Below, one piece after another: positions 36,963-46,086 of a DNA stretch of 49,839 nucleotides. This DNA comes from Pseudobutyrivibrio ruminis (GTDB lineage: Bacteria; Bacillota; Clostridia; Lachnospirales; Lachnospiraceae). The DNA lies in assembly GCA_015057305.1 (NCBI GenBank), contig SVES01000025.1, positions 1-49,839 of the forward strand, written 5' to 3'. The translations under genes were made by a program, and so were the position numbers. Numbering within the stretch: the stretch's first letter is position 1; every line of letters starts with the position of its first letter. The notes below the pieces were generated by a model that was not told where the DNA came from, searched no databases, and saw only the letters and a list, made by a program, of their open reading frames with translations.

Positions 36963-37005
36963 TGTCAAAATCCTCCTTTTACTAAAAACCACTCCAAAAA
37001 TTTTG

Positions 37006-37065
37006 TAAAAAAATCTCTGTCCGTTACTTGATAATGCAATATTATCAAAATAACTTTGACAGAGA
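37006..37065 (-). terminator. Large terminator or leader attenuator before the isomerase gene
   Basis: The minus strand pairs TCTCTGTC with GACAGAGA, GTTA with TAAC, and GATAAT with ATTATC, followed by seven T (37007-37013). It probably ends the XpaC/TelA transcript. If the isomerase promoter lies upstream of it, in 37070-37150, it would act as an attenuator. A TGTCA-N6-TGACA repeat lies at 37088-37103. Confidence 0.75.
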
Positions 37066-37155
37066 CTTTTAAATCTTTACTATGTGATGTCATTTTTTTG
37101 ACATTTTGATTTTGTTGATTTTTTTATGACAAATGCCTTAATATGCTGGCAAAGA

Positions 37156-38283
37156 TTATGACCTGGATGCCTCTAATAGCTTATTCTTGAGCTCTTGTTC
37201 TATCTGTCCAAGCTCCTGTTCTGCATTTTTGCGTCTTTCCTTGCCCTCAGCCTGAATCTTTAGAACTTCGTCCATAGTGGAAATCAACTGCTCATTTGTG
37301 TGCTTAATGGTTTCTATATCCACAATACCTCTTTCTGATTCCTTGACAGTTTCTATTGTTGCCATTTTCAGTGCATCAGCATTTTTCTTAAGCAGCTCAT
37401 TTGTCATATCGGATACCTCTCGCTGAGCCTTTGCAGCCTGGCTTGAATGCTCAACGCCAATAGCAATTACCATCTGATTCTTCCAAAGGGGTATCGTATT
37501 TACGATAGTAGACTGAATTTTTTCAGCCATCATCGTATCGCTGCTTTGTACCATTCTAATTTGCGGTCCACTCTGGAGGGCAATTGTCCTTGTAAGCTGT
37601 AAATCATATATCTTCTTTTCAAAGCGGTCGCATTTTGCAGCCAAATCCTTTGCAGCCTGTGCATCTTCTGGAAGACCACTTGCCGCTGCCTTGCTTTGAA
37701 GCTCTGCCAGCTGTCCGTTTCTGGTTTCCTCCAGCTTTTTCCTTCCAGCTGCAATATACATAGTAAGCTCTTTAAAATATGCAAGATTGGCATCATACAT
37801 TTGGTCAAGCATGGCTACATCTTTTAAAAGAGTGGTCTCATGCTTTTCCAATTCTGTAGTAATCACATTTACATTTGTCTCGACCTTGGAATATTTGGCT
37901 TTTAGAGAGGCAAGCTTATTTTCTCCTCGTCTGAACAATGCCTTTAGGCCTTTTTGTCCTTCTTCTACATCAAAATTCTTTAGCTGACAAATCAGGTCAG
38001 TAATCATATCACCAACCTGTCCCATATCCTTTGTTCTAACTGAATCCAACGCCTTCTCTGAAAAATCAGATAGCTTTTTTTGAGTACCCACACCATAATT
38101 TAGAATGGCTGTAGAATTAGACAAATCTATTTGCTTTGCAAATTCTTCCACCTGAGCCCTTTCAGATTCTGTAAGTACTATTTCTTCGGTCATCTCGGTA
38201 TTTGTTTCAGCTGGAGGCTCAGTAGTTGTTGCATCCATAACATCCCCAAATACTAAAGTAGGTGTTTCTGTTTTAAGCTCCAT
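37156..38283 (-). CDS. TelA/YaaN-family protein
   Basis: This 375-residue soluble, mostly helical protein matches the TelA (toxic anion resistance) family: the AKQIDLSNSTAILNYGVGTQKKLSDFSEKA region, KYSKVETNVNVITTELEKHE and IPLWKNQMVIAIG are recognisable. Family members are linked to tellurite and cell-envelope stress, though the activity is not well defined. It follows the XpaC gene by 13 bp; the same pair, xpaC-yaaN, occurs in Bacillus. It has an acidic, Thr-rich N-terminal 30 residues. Confidence 0.85.
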   Translation of the reverse strand: MELKTETPTLVFGDVMDATTTEPPAETNTEMTEEIVLTESERAQVEEFAKQIDLSNSTAILNYGVGTQKKLSDFSEKALDSVRTKDMGQVGDMITDLICQLKNFDVEEGQKGLKALFRRGENKLASLKAKYSKVETNVNVITTELEKHETTLLKDVAMLDQMYDANLAYFKELTMYIAAGRKKLEETRNGQLAELQSKAAASGLPEDAQAAKDLAAKCDRFEKKIYDLQLTRTIALQSGPQIRMVQSSDTMMAEKIQSTIVNTIPLWKNQMVIAIGVEHSSQAAKAQREVSDMTNELLKKNADALKMATIETVKESERGIVDIETIKHTNEQLISTMDEVLKIQAEGKERRKNAEQELGQIEQELKNKLLEASRS

Positions 38284-38296
38284 TTTTCTTCTCCTT

Positions 38297-39511
38297 TTAT
38301 AATAATGAATCCTGCTTCATCATTGTTTTCATAACAGATATATCTGAAGTAATATCCCATGCATCATTTTGGAATAGTTGATTCAAAAGCTTTACAAATG
38401 CATCATTTATAACATCTGTTGCTTCCTCAATCTCAGCCTGAGACTTCTTGATATTTTCTAGGCTGTCTGGCTGCTTGCGCAAATCCACATAGCTTTGCAA
38501 AAGCTTTTCTGTAGTAGGCAAATAATATGACATTAGCTTTCTTAACTCCCCAGCTGTATTTGGCTCCTCCTGCAGCTTCTTAAAGATAGAAAGCACTGTT
38601 GCCTCTAGCGTATAAAGCTTGTCTGACATAGGTTCATCATCAGGAATCAAGTCGTTATAGTATCTAATTTTATTTAAGTATTCATTTCCCGATTTCAGGA
38701 TTTCTTTAACATCCTCCGGTAAAGAATCATCAATAGTATAATAATCCTTTTTATACCAAGCATTAGGCTGCATTTTAGATTTATCTATAGCTTCTTCATT
38801 AGACTGCTGGCTAGCAAGCTTTGAATATTGGTCATATACATCCTGGGTAAGCATCAATGTACTATTTTGTCTATCTAACGCAGCTGTTGGAAGATAGCCT
38901 TTTTTAAGCATTGCCTTTAGATTATTTACGACTTTATTCTCGTCTTGGCCAGTTCTATCTGCCAATTCTCTTATGGTTATATACTCTCGTTGGCCTGTAA
39001 TCTTTCCATATTTAGTATAATTATTAATAAGTTTTCTAGCTCGACCACCTGAAATTGTAAGACCCACACCCACTGCAAATATTATCAAGGAAAAAACAAT
39101 AAAACTAATCGGCTCACTCATCGGAAATATTGAATACAAAGAAACAACTCCGCCAATAACCGTCAGGTAAATACCGAACACAAGCCTAACTACTCCAATG
39201 CCCTTATTAACGTGCTTAGAAAAATACGGTGTCTGGTTCTTGCCAAAGTTGAATTTTAATGTATCCACAAAGCCTCTAAACTCTCTGTCTAAAGAATCTG
39301 CGATCTCATTGCCAATACCATTAAGCCCCTGATTTTCATTTTGTGGACGTCCATGATTATGATTTTCAGGAGTTACATCTATAGTATTTCTAGCTTCATC
39401 TACTGCACGACGAACATCCTTGCCTAAATTTGTGAAATTACCTGAATCAACAGCACGAGATATACTTGTTAGAATATCATCTGCTACATCAATAAAATCT
39501 TCTGTTCTCAT
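38297..39511 (-). CDS. XpaC-family membrane protein
   Basis: This protein of about 404 residues has two membrane helices (about 106-128 and 130-150) after an acidic N-terminal part, and a C-terminal helical domain like XpaC (5-bromo-4-chloroindolyl phosphate hydrolysis family). No ribosome site precedes any start. TATAAT lies seven bases before the ATG at 39511, which would suit a leaderless message. An ATG at 39520 and a TTG at 39529 are in-frame alternatives. It is coupled in context to TelA. Confidence 0.78.
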   Translation of the reverse strand: MRTEDFIDVADDILTSISRAVDSGNFTNLGKDVRRAVDEARNTIDVTPENHNHGRPQNENQGLNGIGNEIADSLDREFRGFVDTLKFNFGKNQTPYFSKHVNKGIGVVRLVFGIYLTVIGGVVSLYSIFPMSEPISFIVFSLIIFAVGVGLTISGGRARKLINNYTKYGKITGQREYITIRELADRTGQDENKVVNNLKAMLKKGYLPTAALDRQNSTLMLTQDVYDQYSKLASQQSNEEAIDKSKMQPNAWYKKDYYTIDDSLPEDVKEILKSGNEYLNKIRYYNDLIPDDEPMSDKLYTLEATVLSIFKKLQEEPNTAGELRKLMSYYLPTTEKLLQSYVDLRKQPDSLENIKKSQAEIEEATDVINDAFVKLLNQLFQNDAWDITSDISVMKTMMKQDSLL

Positions 39512-39609
39512 GTGATACATTATAATCAATATGTTTTAAATATTCTATGTCTTTTTGCGGGACAAGAATATGCTTGCTATATATGCAACATCAGCATCAG
39601 TAACCATGC

Positions 39610-40584
39610 CTACTGGCGGTAATCTGCAAGCCTATCTGAAACTCCATTTAAAAATTCTGCCATTTCAAATGGAACCTTAGTTATATCCTGGGATTCGTAA
39701 ATACCTCTGCCCTTAGCCGCCTTTGATTTATCCTTGTATGCCGCATGTTCAGAAGGTACGTATAGGAAATTGATGTTCATGCCCTGTTTTAGATATTGTA
39801 TGCTGGCGTTTATAAAAATTTGAAGCATGTAATCGTCAAGCTTATGAATTTTCTTGAAAGCACCAGAATAATATTTTGCAGGAAGGTTATTATCCTGATA
39901 AATGTGAAGCTGGGTTAGGCCAAGCCTTGAGGCAGCATAAATTGCAAAAAGTGCAGCCAGTTCCTCACCAGCAACATTACTTGCTCTAAAAAGCCAATCA
40001 AAATCTGTTCCCCGCTCCAACGCGTAGCGATACATAGAAATCTGCATTGTTGTAGAATTATATAAAACCACACCAAAAAGGATGCGTGTGCTCTCATAGT
40101 TAGCCCCTACTTTATCACCGCCACCGTCTACAAAGGCAATATTTTCCTCAGCCTGCAAATCTGAAAAATCATATCCATATCGGCTTTTAAGTGTCTGTAC
40201 CGCTTCATTTGTGCTGATTAATTCAACATCAACAGGATTTGAAAATGCTTTCCTAAAAGCTTTAGAAATTAGGGCAACCTTGTCCATGCATTGATTCTTG
40301 ATTGTTTCGTCTAAAATATTATATTTGCCACCATCTTCAACAATTACATTTTGCAGATTTTTTAAGGCATCCCCTGGAGCAACGATATCAGTTTTTGCAG
40401 TAATCGTTTTGTTAACGCTTGAAGTCGCATCAGCTCCATCCATAAAAGCTTTAGCTTCTTCCATAGAAGTAAAGCCCTTGTATATTGCACCCTTGAAGCC
40501 ATCTACTTGAAGCTTGGCTTCTTCCCATGTGTTATATATTCCAGGCTTTTTTCCTACTTTTATTGCGTATACCTTTTTTGCCAT
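39610..40584 (-). CDS. Viroplasmin/RNase H-like protein
   Basis: Residues 1-48 form a caulimovirus-viroplasmin/hybrid-binding domain (KVYAIKVGKKPGIYNTWEEAK and YKGFTSMEEAKAFM). A ribonuclease H fold follows, with acidic residues in FVDGGGDK (Asp), AGEELAAL (Glu), IYQDNN (Asp) and a late HAAYKDKSKAAKGR segment. It probably cuts RNA in RNA-DNA hybrids. It has 324 residues, with a larger spacer than standard RNase HI. Its start at 40584 overlaps the AraC gene stop by 1 bp. Confidence 0.83.
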   Translation of the reverse strand: MAKKVYAIKVGKKPGIYNTWEEAKLQVDGFKGAIYKGFTSMEEAKAFMDGADATSSVNKTITAKTDIVAPGDALKNLQNVIVEDGGKYNILDETIKNQCMDKVALISKAFRKAFSNPVDVELISTNEAVQTLKSRYGYDFSDLQAEENIAFVDGGGDKVGANYESTRILFGVVLYNSTTMQISMYRYALERGTDFDWLFRASNVAGEELAALFAIYAASRLGLTQLHIYQDNNLPAKYYSGAFKKIHKLDDYMLQIFINASIQYLKQGMNINFLYVPSEHAAYKDKSKAAKGRGIYESQDITKVPFEMAEFLNGVSDRLADYRQ

Positions 40585-41417
40585 TATCTCTCATTTCTCC
40601 TTCTATATTCACTTGGAAGAATTCCGTATTTATCCCTAAAAGCATTTGAAAATGCCTTCGAATTAGGGAAGCCGTTTCCTAATGCAATATCAACAATTTG
40701 CCCATTGGTTTCCTCAAGCTCACGTACTGCATGTTCTAGTCTGATGCCTAGAAGATAATCTTTGAAATTAATTCCCGCATGCTTTTGGAACATTCTAGAA
40801 AGATACGACGGCGAATAATTAAACTGTTCGGCCATGGACTCCAGGGTAAGACTATCAGCGTAATGATCCTTCATATATCTAGTTATATGGGAAAGCTTTT
40901 TTAGCTGCTTATTGCTTTTAAGTATTTCTTCATTGACGTTAAATTTGCGATATTTCGTAACCAGAATATACAACAACTCATAATACAAGCTAAGCACCTG
41001 TAGCTTGTTGGCTTCTTCGCCATTTTTGTATATTAGAAACATTTCTTGAAGCAGTGTAAAAACCCTGTGGTCAGTTTCTCTATCTCCATGGGAAAACCAT
41101 ATAAACTGGTCGTCTGTAAAATACTCAGCAAAGGTATCATGTGGAATTTGCAACACTACAGTTTTGTTTGGATTAGGTGCAACTATGCTATGAACCTCAT
41201 TACTATTTACAATGACAAACTCCCCGCCATTCAATGGAAACTTTTTATCGTGGAGAGTAAAATCCAGCTTTCCTTCCCAGACAGCAAAAATCTCAATAGA
41301 ACGATGCCAGTGCTTGGCCCTTATATAGTTTCCCTCTTGCCCTTCAAAAGAAAAAAGTTTAAATGGCAACCCCTCATCAGTCACAATAACCTCATGCTGA
41401 TATTCTTTTAAATCCAT
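40584..41417 (-). CDS. AraC-family transcriptional regulator
   Basis: This 277-residue regulator has an N-terminal cupin-like sensing domain (KHWHRSIEIFAVWEG, GGEFVIVNSNEVHSI) and a C-terminal double helix-turn-helix (LESMAEQFNYSPSYLSRMF and GFPNSKAFSNAFRDKYG, ending PSEYRR). Such proteins usually sense a sugar or small molecule and activate nearby genes. It is coupled with the RNase H-like gene, which is not an obvious target. Confidence 0.9.
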   Translation of the reverse strand: MDLKEYQHEVIVTDEGLPFKLFSFEGQEGNYIRAKHWHRSIEIFAVWEGKLDFTLHDKKFPLNGGEFVIVNSNEVHSIVAPNPNKTVVLQIPHDTFAEYFTDDQFIWFSHGDRETDHRVFTLLQEMFLIYKNGEEANKLQVLSLYYELLYILVTKYRKFNVNEEILKSNKQLKKLSHITRYMKDHYADSLTLESMAEQFNYSPSYLSRMFQKHAGINFKDYLLGIRLEHAVRELEETNGQIVDIALGNGFPNSKAFSNAFRDKYGILPSEYRRRNER

Positions 41418-41420
41418 ACA

Positions 41421-42173
41421 TTAAATCTCCCTAAAAAATCTTAAATCTCCATCTTCTTCATAACCGTCCCCAGAAAATCCCAGTTTTTTAAGCAGCCTTA
41501 TGCTGGCGTTATTTTTAGGATCACATCTGGCTATCAAACTATTTAGCTCAAATTCCGTTTTAGCAATTTCAATTATCTTGGAGCAAACCTCATAGCCAAG
41601 GCCTTCCCTCCATCTATTTGACGCAATGGCGAACCCTAATTCTGCTTGTCCATCTCTATCACAGGTCTCTCGAATTTCAATTCCAGCTCTACCTATTAAT
41701 TTACCCGTGAATCTGTCGAAAATCAACCACATTCCAAAGCCATAAAGCTTATAAATATATTCTATATAATTCTTTTCATACTCTCGTTCACTGTCATACT
41801 CAAAAAGAGGCTCCATGTAATCGGTCATACTTGGCATTGAATACAGTGAAAACAAATCATCTAAATCTTCCTCCCCATATTCTCTTATAAAGCAACGCTT
41901 CGTATATGCGATATCCAGAGGAATGCCTACACATCTTCTGTACATTTTTTCAAAGTCCTTGGCTTCCACATCCTCAGGATTGAAAATAATCTGACTACAA
42001 TTCAATCTATTATTCTCAGTTTCCACGCCAACAACAGGGATAGATTTATTTACGCATTCATCAATAACAGCCTGGTCATGAGACAGAACCAGTGTTCCAT
42101 CCTCATAATCAGGCTGCAAATCATTTATATTGTCTATATTTATTATTTTGCGGAGAAAATGTCTTGTAGTCAC
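41421..42173 (-). CDS. GNAT-family acetyltransferase
   Basis: This 250-residue protein has a C-terminal GNAT domain (about 95-245) with the acetyl-CoA region WREGLGYEVCSKIIEIA and the downstream RCDPKNNASIRLLKKLGF motif, typical of RimJ/RimL-like enzymes. The N-terminal ~90 residues are an unassigned alpha/beta part. The start is GTG at 42173 after GGAG. The acceptor substrate is unknown. It lies 3 bp before the AraC gene and 9 bp after the surface protein gene. Confidence 0.85.
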   Translation of the reverse strand: MTTRHFLRKIINIDNINDLQPDYEDGTLVLSHDQAVIDECVNKSIPVVGVETENNRLNCSQIIFNPEDVEAKDFEKMYRRCVGIPLDIAYTKRCFIREYGEEDLDDLFSLYSMPSMTDYMEPLFEYDSEREYEKNYIEYIYKLYGFGMWLIFDRFTGKLIGRAGIEIRETCDRDGQAELGFAIASNRWREGLGYEVCSKIIEIAKTEFELNSLIARCDPKNNASIRLLKKLGFSGDGYEEDGDLRFFREI

Positions 42174-42182
42174 TATATGCTC

Positions 42183-43445
42183 CTAGGTCACATCAATTCG
42201 ACAAGTCATAGTATAAATTTTGCCATTTGATTTTTTCATTCTGACAGTTAAGCTTGCAGTACCCGTGCCAGTTGATGTGATTTTTCCATTGGAATCAACT
42301 GTGAATACATTTGCATTGGAAGATTTATATGTCACAGTATACTGCTTATCAGTACTATTCAAATAATCCATGTCAATGGCAACCTGGGCTGTGCTTCCCG
42401 ATTTCATTGAATATGAAGAATCATCTGGCAAATTGATGTTTCCTATATTAGTTGCGTTATTGGCATAGTTCTTTTGCGTAACTGCCTTTTGAGAGCTACT
42501 AGAGCTTGTTGTGCTACTGGTTGAGCTTGAATCTGTAGTGCTGCTTGTGTCAGTAGTGGTTGTACTTGCACTCGATGTGCTGGATGTATCCGTAGTCGTA
42601 CTTGTTGATGTAGCGGTACTACTTGAAGCAGTTGTAGAGCTTGTTGTGGTGGTATCAGTGGTTGTGCTGGTATCTTCTTCCACCAAACCACCAAGATTCA
42701 CATACATAGCCGGCCTTATAGCATCGCCACCATAATAATAGCCTCGCTCAATAAGCTTAGTAGAATCGTTTACAAACAAAGTCTGATTAGGATCATCATA
42801 TGCATTTGTTCTAAGTGGCCAAGTGGTAAGTGTTTGTGCCTTTATCTTGTCCTTGTGCTCAGTATATTCATCTGATGATAAAAAGAAAATGTAATCCGTC
42901 GTAGTGGTCTGATTATTGTACACATCCATATACATGGAATTCTTTGTTTTGTTTGCAACATAATATGCATCCAAAGTAGTGTCATGATAAAAATTCATCA
43001 AACTGTTTTGAGCTGCATTTGCTGTCAAGGTTGTCTGTTGAATCCTTGCCTTTTCATCCTCTGTAAAGCAGTTGTTGTAAAAATATTCATTACACCAGCT
43101 TCTCCAATAGTTTTCAGCCCATCTAACGTAGCCTGCTTTACTGCCAGAGCTTCTATACATGCTGTCTATGGCTCTACGATAATTTGTTATTGTTATTGAA
43201 TTTATACCCTTGCTTGCCACAATGAAGGCTGTCTTAGTGGAATCATCATAGCTTAGTATTGTCCAGCTGATAAGATTATTGTCTATACGTCCAAAGGCAA
43301 CATTATCTCCCTCTGCATAAGCTGCATCCTTTGAAGATTTGCTTTTTGCCTTTGCTGAAAGGGACAAGCCCACGCAAGATACTCCTATAAACACAACCAA
43401 TGTGATTGCTAATATTCTTTTTAGTCTCTTGTATAATCTTGGCAT
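42183..43445 (-). CDS. Secreted or surface protein with DUF6273-like and Ig-like domains
   Basis: This 420-residue protein has a signal/anchor helix (about 10-30). A domain of about 215 residues resembling DUF6273 follows (VAFGRIDNNLISWTILSY, NYWRSWCNEYFYNNCFTEDE, AIRPAMYVNLGG). Then come a ~70-residue Ser/Thr linker, likely flexible, and a C-terminal bacterial Ig-like (BIG_2) domain (YKSSNANVFTVDSNGKIT). It is probably exported and held at the cell surface. No sortase motif is visible. Its function is unknown. Confidence 0.75.
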   Translation of the reverse strand: MPRLYKRLKRILAITLVVFIGVSCVGLSLSAKAKSKSSKDAAYAEGDNVAFGRIDNNLISWTILSYDDSTKTAFIVASKGINSITITNYRRAIDSMYRSSGSKAGYVRWAENYWRSWCNEYFYNNCFTEDEKARIQQTTLTANAAQNSLMNFYHDTTLDAYYVANKTKNSMYMDVYNNQTTTTDYIFFLSSDEYTEHKDKIKAQTLTTWPLRTNAYDDPNQTLFVNDSTKLIERGYYYGGDAIRPAMYVNLGGLVEEDTSTTTDTTTTSSTTASSSTATSTSTTTDTSSTSSASTTTTDTSSTTDSSSTSSTTSSSSSQKAVTQKNYANNATNIGNINLPDDSSYSMKSGSTAQVAIDMDYLNSTDKQYTVTYKSSNANVFTVDSNGKITSTGTGTASLTVRMKKSNGKIYTMTCRIDVT

Positions 43446-43572
43446 ACCTTACTCCTCAAAAAACGAAAGAATCCTTTGTACTTTTATAGTAATTCTCCAG
43501 TTTTTCAAAGTCAAATAAATGCCCCATTTTTAACAAAAATATCATAGATTATTGAAAAACATCAGTTTTTCA

Positions 43573-44070
43573 TCATGATAGCTTTGAAATCACTTCCTTT
43601 AATGTGCTTTCCAAATCTAATCCACCCTCATCAACAATGATATCCGCATACTGTTGATATAATGGAACTCTTTCCTGGTATAAGCTTTTTAAATCCTGCC
43701 CATCCTTAAGCACTACGCCTCGTCCTTTGAGACTGCCTAATCTACCATCAAGTGTATCAAAATCAAGCTTGAGATATACCACAGTTCCAATCTCCTTTAG
43801 GTGAGCCATAGCTTCTTTTCCGTATATTACACTACCACCTGTAGCTATAACTGTTTTATCGGCGCATATGCTAGCATTTACCTCATTTTCTATCTCTAGA
43901 AAGCCCTCTACTCCTTTAGAAGCTATTATCTCCTTTAAAAGGCAATTTTCACGCTTTTGAATAAGCAAATCTGCATCAACAAACTCATAGCCAAGCTGCT
44001 TTGCCAACACTACTCCCAAGGTACTTTTTCCAACTCCAGGCATGCCGATAAGTACAATATTATTTTTCAT
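43573..44070 (-). CDS. aroK: Shikimate kinase
   Basis: This 165-residue kinase phosphorylates shikimate in aromatic amino acid synthesis. The P-loop IGMPGVGKST, the substrate Asp region EFVDADLLI and IATGGSVIY are clear. The ATG at 44070 follows GAGGAGAACAAG; the longer frame to 44097 begins inside an inverted repeat. It is isolated from other aro genes. Confidence 0.92.
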   Translation of the reverse strand: MKNNIVLIGMPGVGKSTLGVVLAKQLGYEFVDADLLIQKRENCLLKEIIASKGVEGFLEIENEVNASICADKTVIATGGSVIYGKEAMAHLKEIGTVVYLKLDFDTLDGRLGSLKGRGVVLKDGQDLKSLYQERVPLYQQYADIIVDEGGLDLESTLKEVISKLS

Positions 44071-44093
44071 CTTGTTCTCCTCTAAAACGCAAA

Positions 44094-44122
44094 TCATGCT
44101 GGTAACTAAATTACCAGCATGA
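44094..44122. promoter_or_regulatory. Perfect 12-bp inverted repeat upstream of aroK
   Basis: TCATGCTGGTAA and TTACCAGCATGA flank CTAAA. It lies 24 bp before the aroK ATG and about 54 bp after the stop of the upstream gene. On the minus strand it is followed by ATTTGCGTTTT, a weak T tract, so it may be a poor terminator, an attenuator or an operator. Confidence 0.65.
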
Positions 44123-44175
44123 CCTTTCTTAAAATGTTAGGGGTATTTTACATTATTTAGATGAAAAGGGAAAGA

Positions 44176-46074
44176 CTAGAGTTTTCCTTTTTTATAAAAA
44201 ATTGCAAATCCTAGACCTGCTATAAGTACAACTAATGACATTCCTAGAAGTATCCAGGTTTCTGCATCTACTTCTGATAATGATTGGGTTGTCTCAGTTG
44301 TTTCTTCTGTATCGGCAACCTGTTGTTCTTCAAACATTCCCATGCCGCCTCCAGGACCTTGCATCATGCCTGTCCTGCCTGTCATGCCACCGTCCTGTGG
44401 CATTGTCATATCTTCTGAAGACTCTGGCGCTGTCATGTTTTCCGACTCCTCAGTGGTTTCTGCATTTTCAGTATTACCAGCTTCCAACTGCTGTCCCTGG
44501 TTCATCCTTCCCATGCCGCCTTCCATCTGACCCATGGCCCCCATTTGGCCCATGCCACCTGTTTGGCTGGCAGCGGTATCTCCTGCCGTAGTAACCACTT
44601 CTTCTATGGTTACAACTTCTGAATTATCACCAATTTTTATGGTATAAGAATCACCTACTGTGAGATCTGGGCTACTTATTTGTAATGACGAAAAACTATA
44701 TGGCACAGTCCATGAAAGAACTGTATTTCCACTGGAGTCTTCTACCGAAACTACGGTTCCTGCCTCAGTACCAGCACTGTATGTATAAAGAATTGACGCC
44801 TGAGTAGAAGAACTATCAAATTGCTCTACCATTCCACTGCTTCCAGCTGCTATAATAGTGCCGCCTGTAACTACACAAATTGCACCATTTTCACTTGCGT
44901 AATCAATAGCATTATTCATTCCTCCATTAGTCATACTTACCAGTATGGTTCCACCTGAAATATAAATATCGCCATTAGAATCAATACCATCAGCGTCATT
45001 TCCGTTTTCATTATAAATAGTTAATGTTCCTCCACTAATGCTGATGTATGTTTCCTCTTCCTCCTCACTGTCCTCGCTTGCTTCTGTTTCATTAGAATCG
45101 GAAGCTATCTCTACTGGTGTAGTCGTATCACTAGATTCTGCCCCAGCTGCTGCACCAAAATTTGCCATACCATTGCCCATATTACCGCCCATGGCAAAGC
45201 TATCTGTACCACCATTTGCATTTAGTCCATCATCTGAAGCGTAGATTGTAATATCACCACCTACTATATCAATAATTAAAGCCTCAATACCTTCATAGCT
45301 GTTTTCTATTAATATAGTGCCGCTTTCAATATATACATTGCCATCTGAATTTATTCCATCATCTTCTACATTAATTGTGATATCGGCCTCTGCAATTTTA
45401 AGTGCATCATTTGCCTTTAAACCGTCTTCAGGTGCTGTTACAGTGATGGTTCCACCAGTGATAACCAAATCATCCTTGGAAACAATACCATGCTTGTATT
45501 CTGTATTAACGGTTAAAGTTCCACTTCCATTTATTGTTAAATCATCATGTGAAAATATAGCTCCGCTTGTGCTATCCTCTAGCGCCTCGTCAGAATATTC
45601 ACTTCCTGTTGATATCGTATTTACGGAATCCTCAGCCAATGTCAAAAACACCTTATCAGCCTGATCTACTATAATTCCTGCGTCATCTTCACAATATATG
45701 TCAACGCCATCCAGCATTATCCATATTTTTGAATACTGCTCCGCATCAACCACGATACTTCCATCTGTAAGTGTTCCACTCACAACGTAGTAGCCAGTCT
45801 GGGTTATATATAGGTTTCCGTCATTAGCATATGCGCCTGTGCCAGAAACACTGATGTCATCTCCATCTAGTGTAATTACTGTTGCCTCAGAGGTATCCCA
45901 ATCTCCATTCAAGTCATTTGATGTGAAATTTTCCGATGAGCTATTCGCCTCGGAATCCTCGTCGACAACAACAGTTACTCCCAGCTTTTCACCATTCATA
46001 AAAAGGACAGTTAAAACAATGGCACAAATCAAAACCACTACGCAGATGATGTCAATTTTTTTGTTAGTTGACAT
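44176..46074 (-). CDS. Cthe_2159-like carbohydrate-binding surface protein
   Basis: This 632-residue protein has an N-terminal anchor helix (about 8-27), a long repetitive beta region (about 50-440) with right-handed-helix style repeats such as GDDISVSGTGAY and SGGTLTIYNENGNDADGID, and a C-terminal membrane helix (about 607-627). This fits the Cthe_2159/pfam14262-like carbohydrate-binding family. Acidic and Gly/Met-rich linkers interrupt it. It sits 12 bp after DUF4956 and with VTC, a recurrent cluster. It probably acts at the cell surface; ligand unknown. Confidence 0.75.
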   Translation of the reverse strand: MSTNKKIDIICVVVLICAIVLTVLFMNGEKLGVTVVVDEDSEANSSSENFTSNDLNGDWDTSEATVITLDGDDISVSGTGAYANDGNLYITQTGYYVVSGTLTDGSIVVDAEQYSKIWIMLDGVDIYCEDDAGIIVDQADKVFLTLAEDSVNTISTGSEYSDEALEDSTSGAIFSHDDLTINGSGTLTVNTEYKHGIVSKDDLVITGGTITVTAPEDGLKANDALKIAEADITINVEDDGINSDGNVYIESGTILIENSYEGIEALIIDIVGGDITIYASDDGLNANGGTDSFAMGGNMGNGMANFGAAAGAESSDTTTPVEIASDSNETEASEDSEEEEETYISISGGTLTIYNENGNDADGIDSNGDIYISGGTILVSMTNGGMNNAIDYASENGAICVVTGGTIIAAGSSGMVEQFDSSSTQASILYTYSAGTEAGTVVSVEDSSGNTVLSWTVPYSFSSLQISSPDLTVGDSYTIKIGDNSEVVTIEEVVTTAGDTAASQTGGMGQMGAMGQMEGGMGRMNQGQQLEAGNTENAETTEESENMTAPESSEDMTMPQDGGMTGRTGMMQGPGGGMGMFEEQQVADTEETTETTQSLSEVDAETWILLGMSLVVLIAGLGFAIFYKKGKL

Positions 46075-46086
46075 AACCTGTCCTCC

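Noticed and set aside
42443-42735. Frames on both strands inside the Ser/Thr linker of the surface protein
   Set aside because: They arise from low-complexity codons in other frames of the linker.
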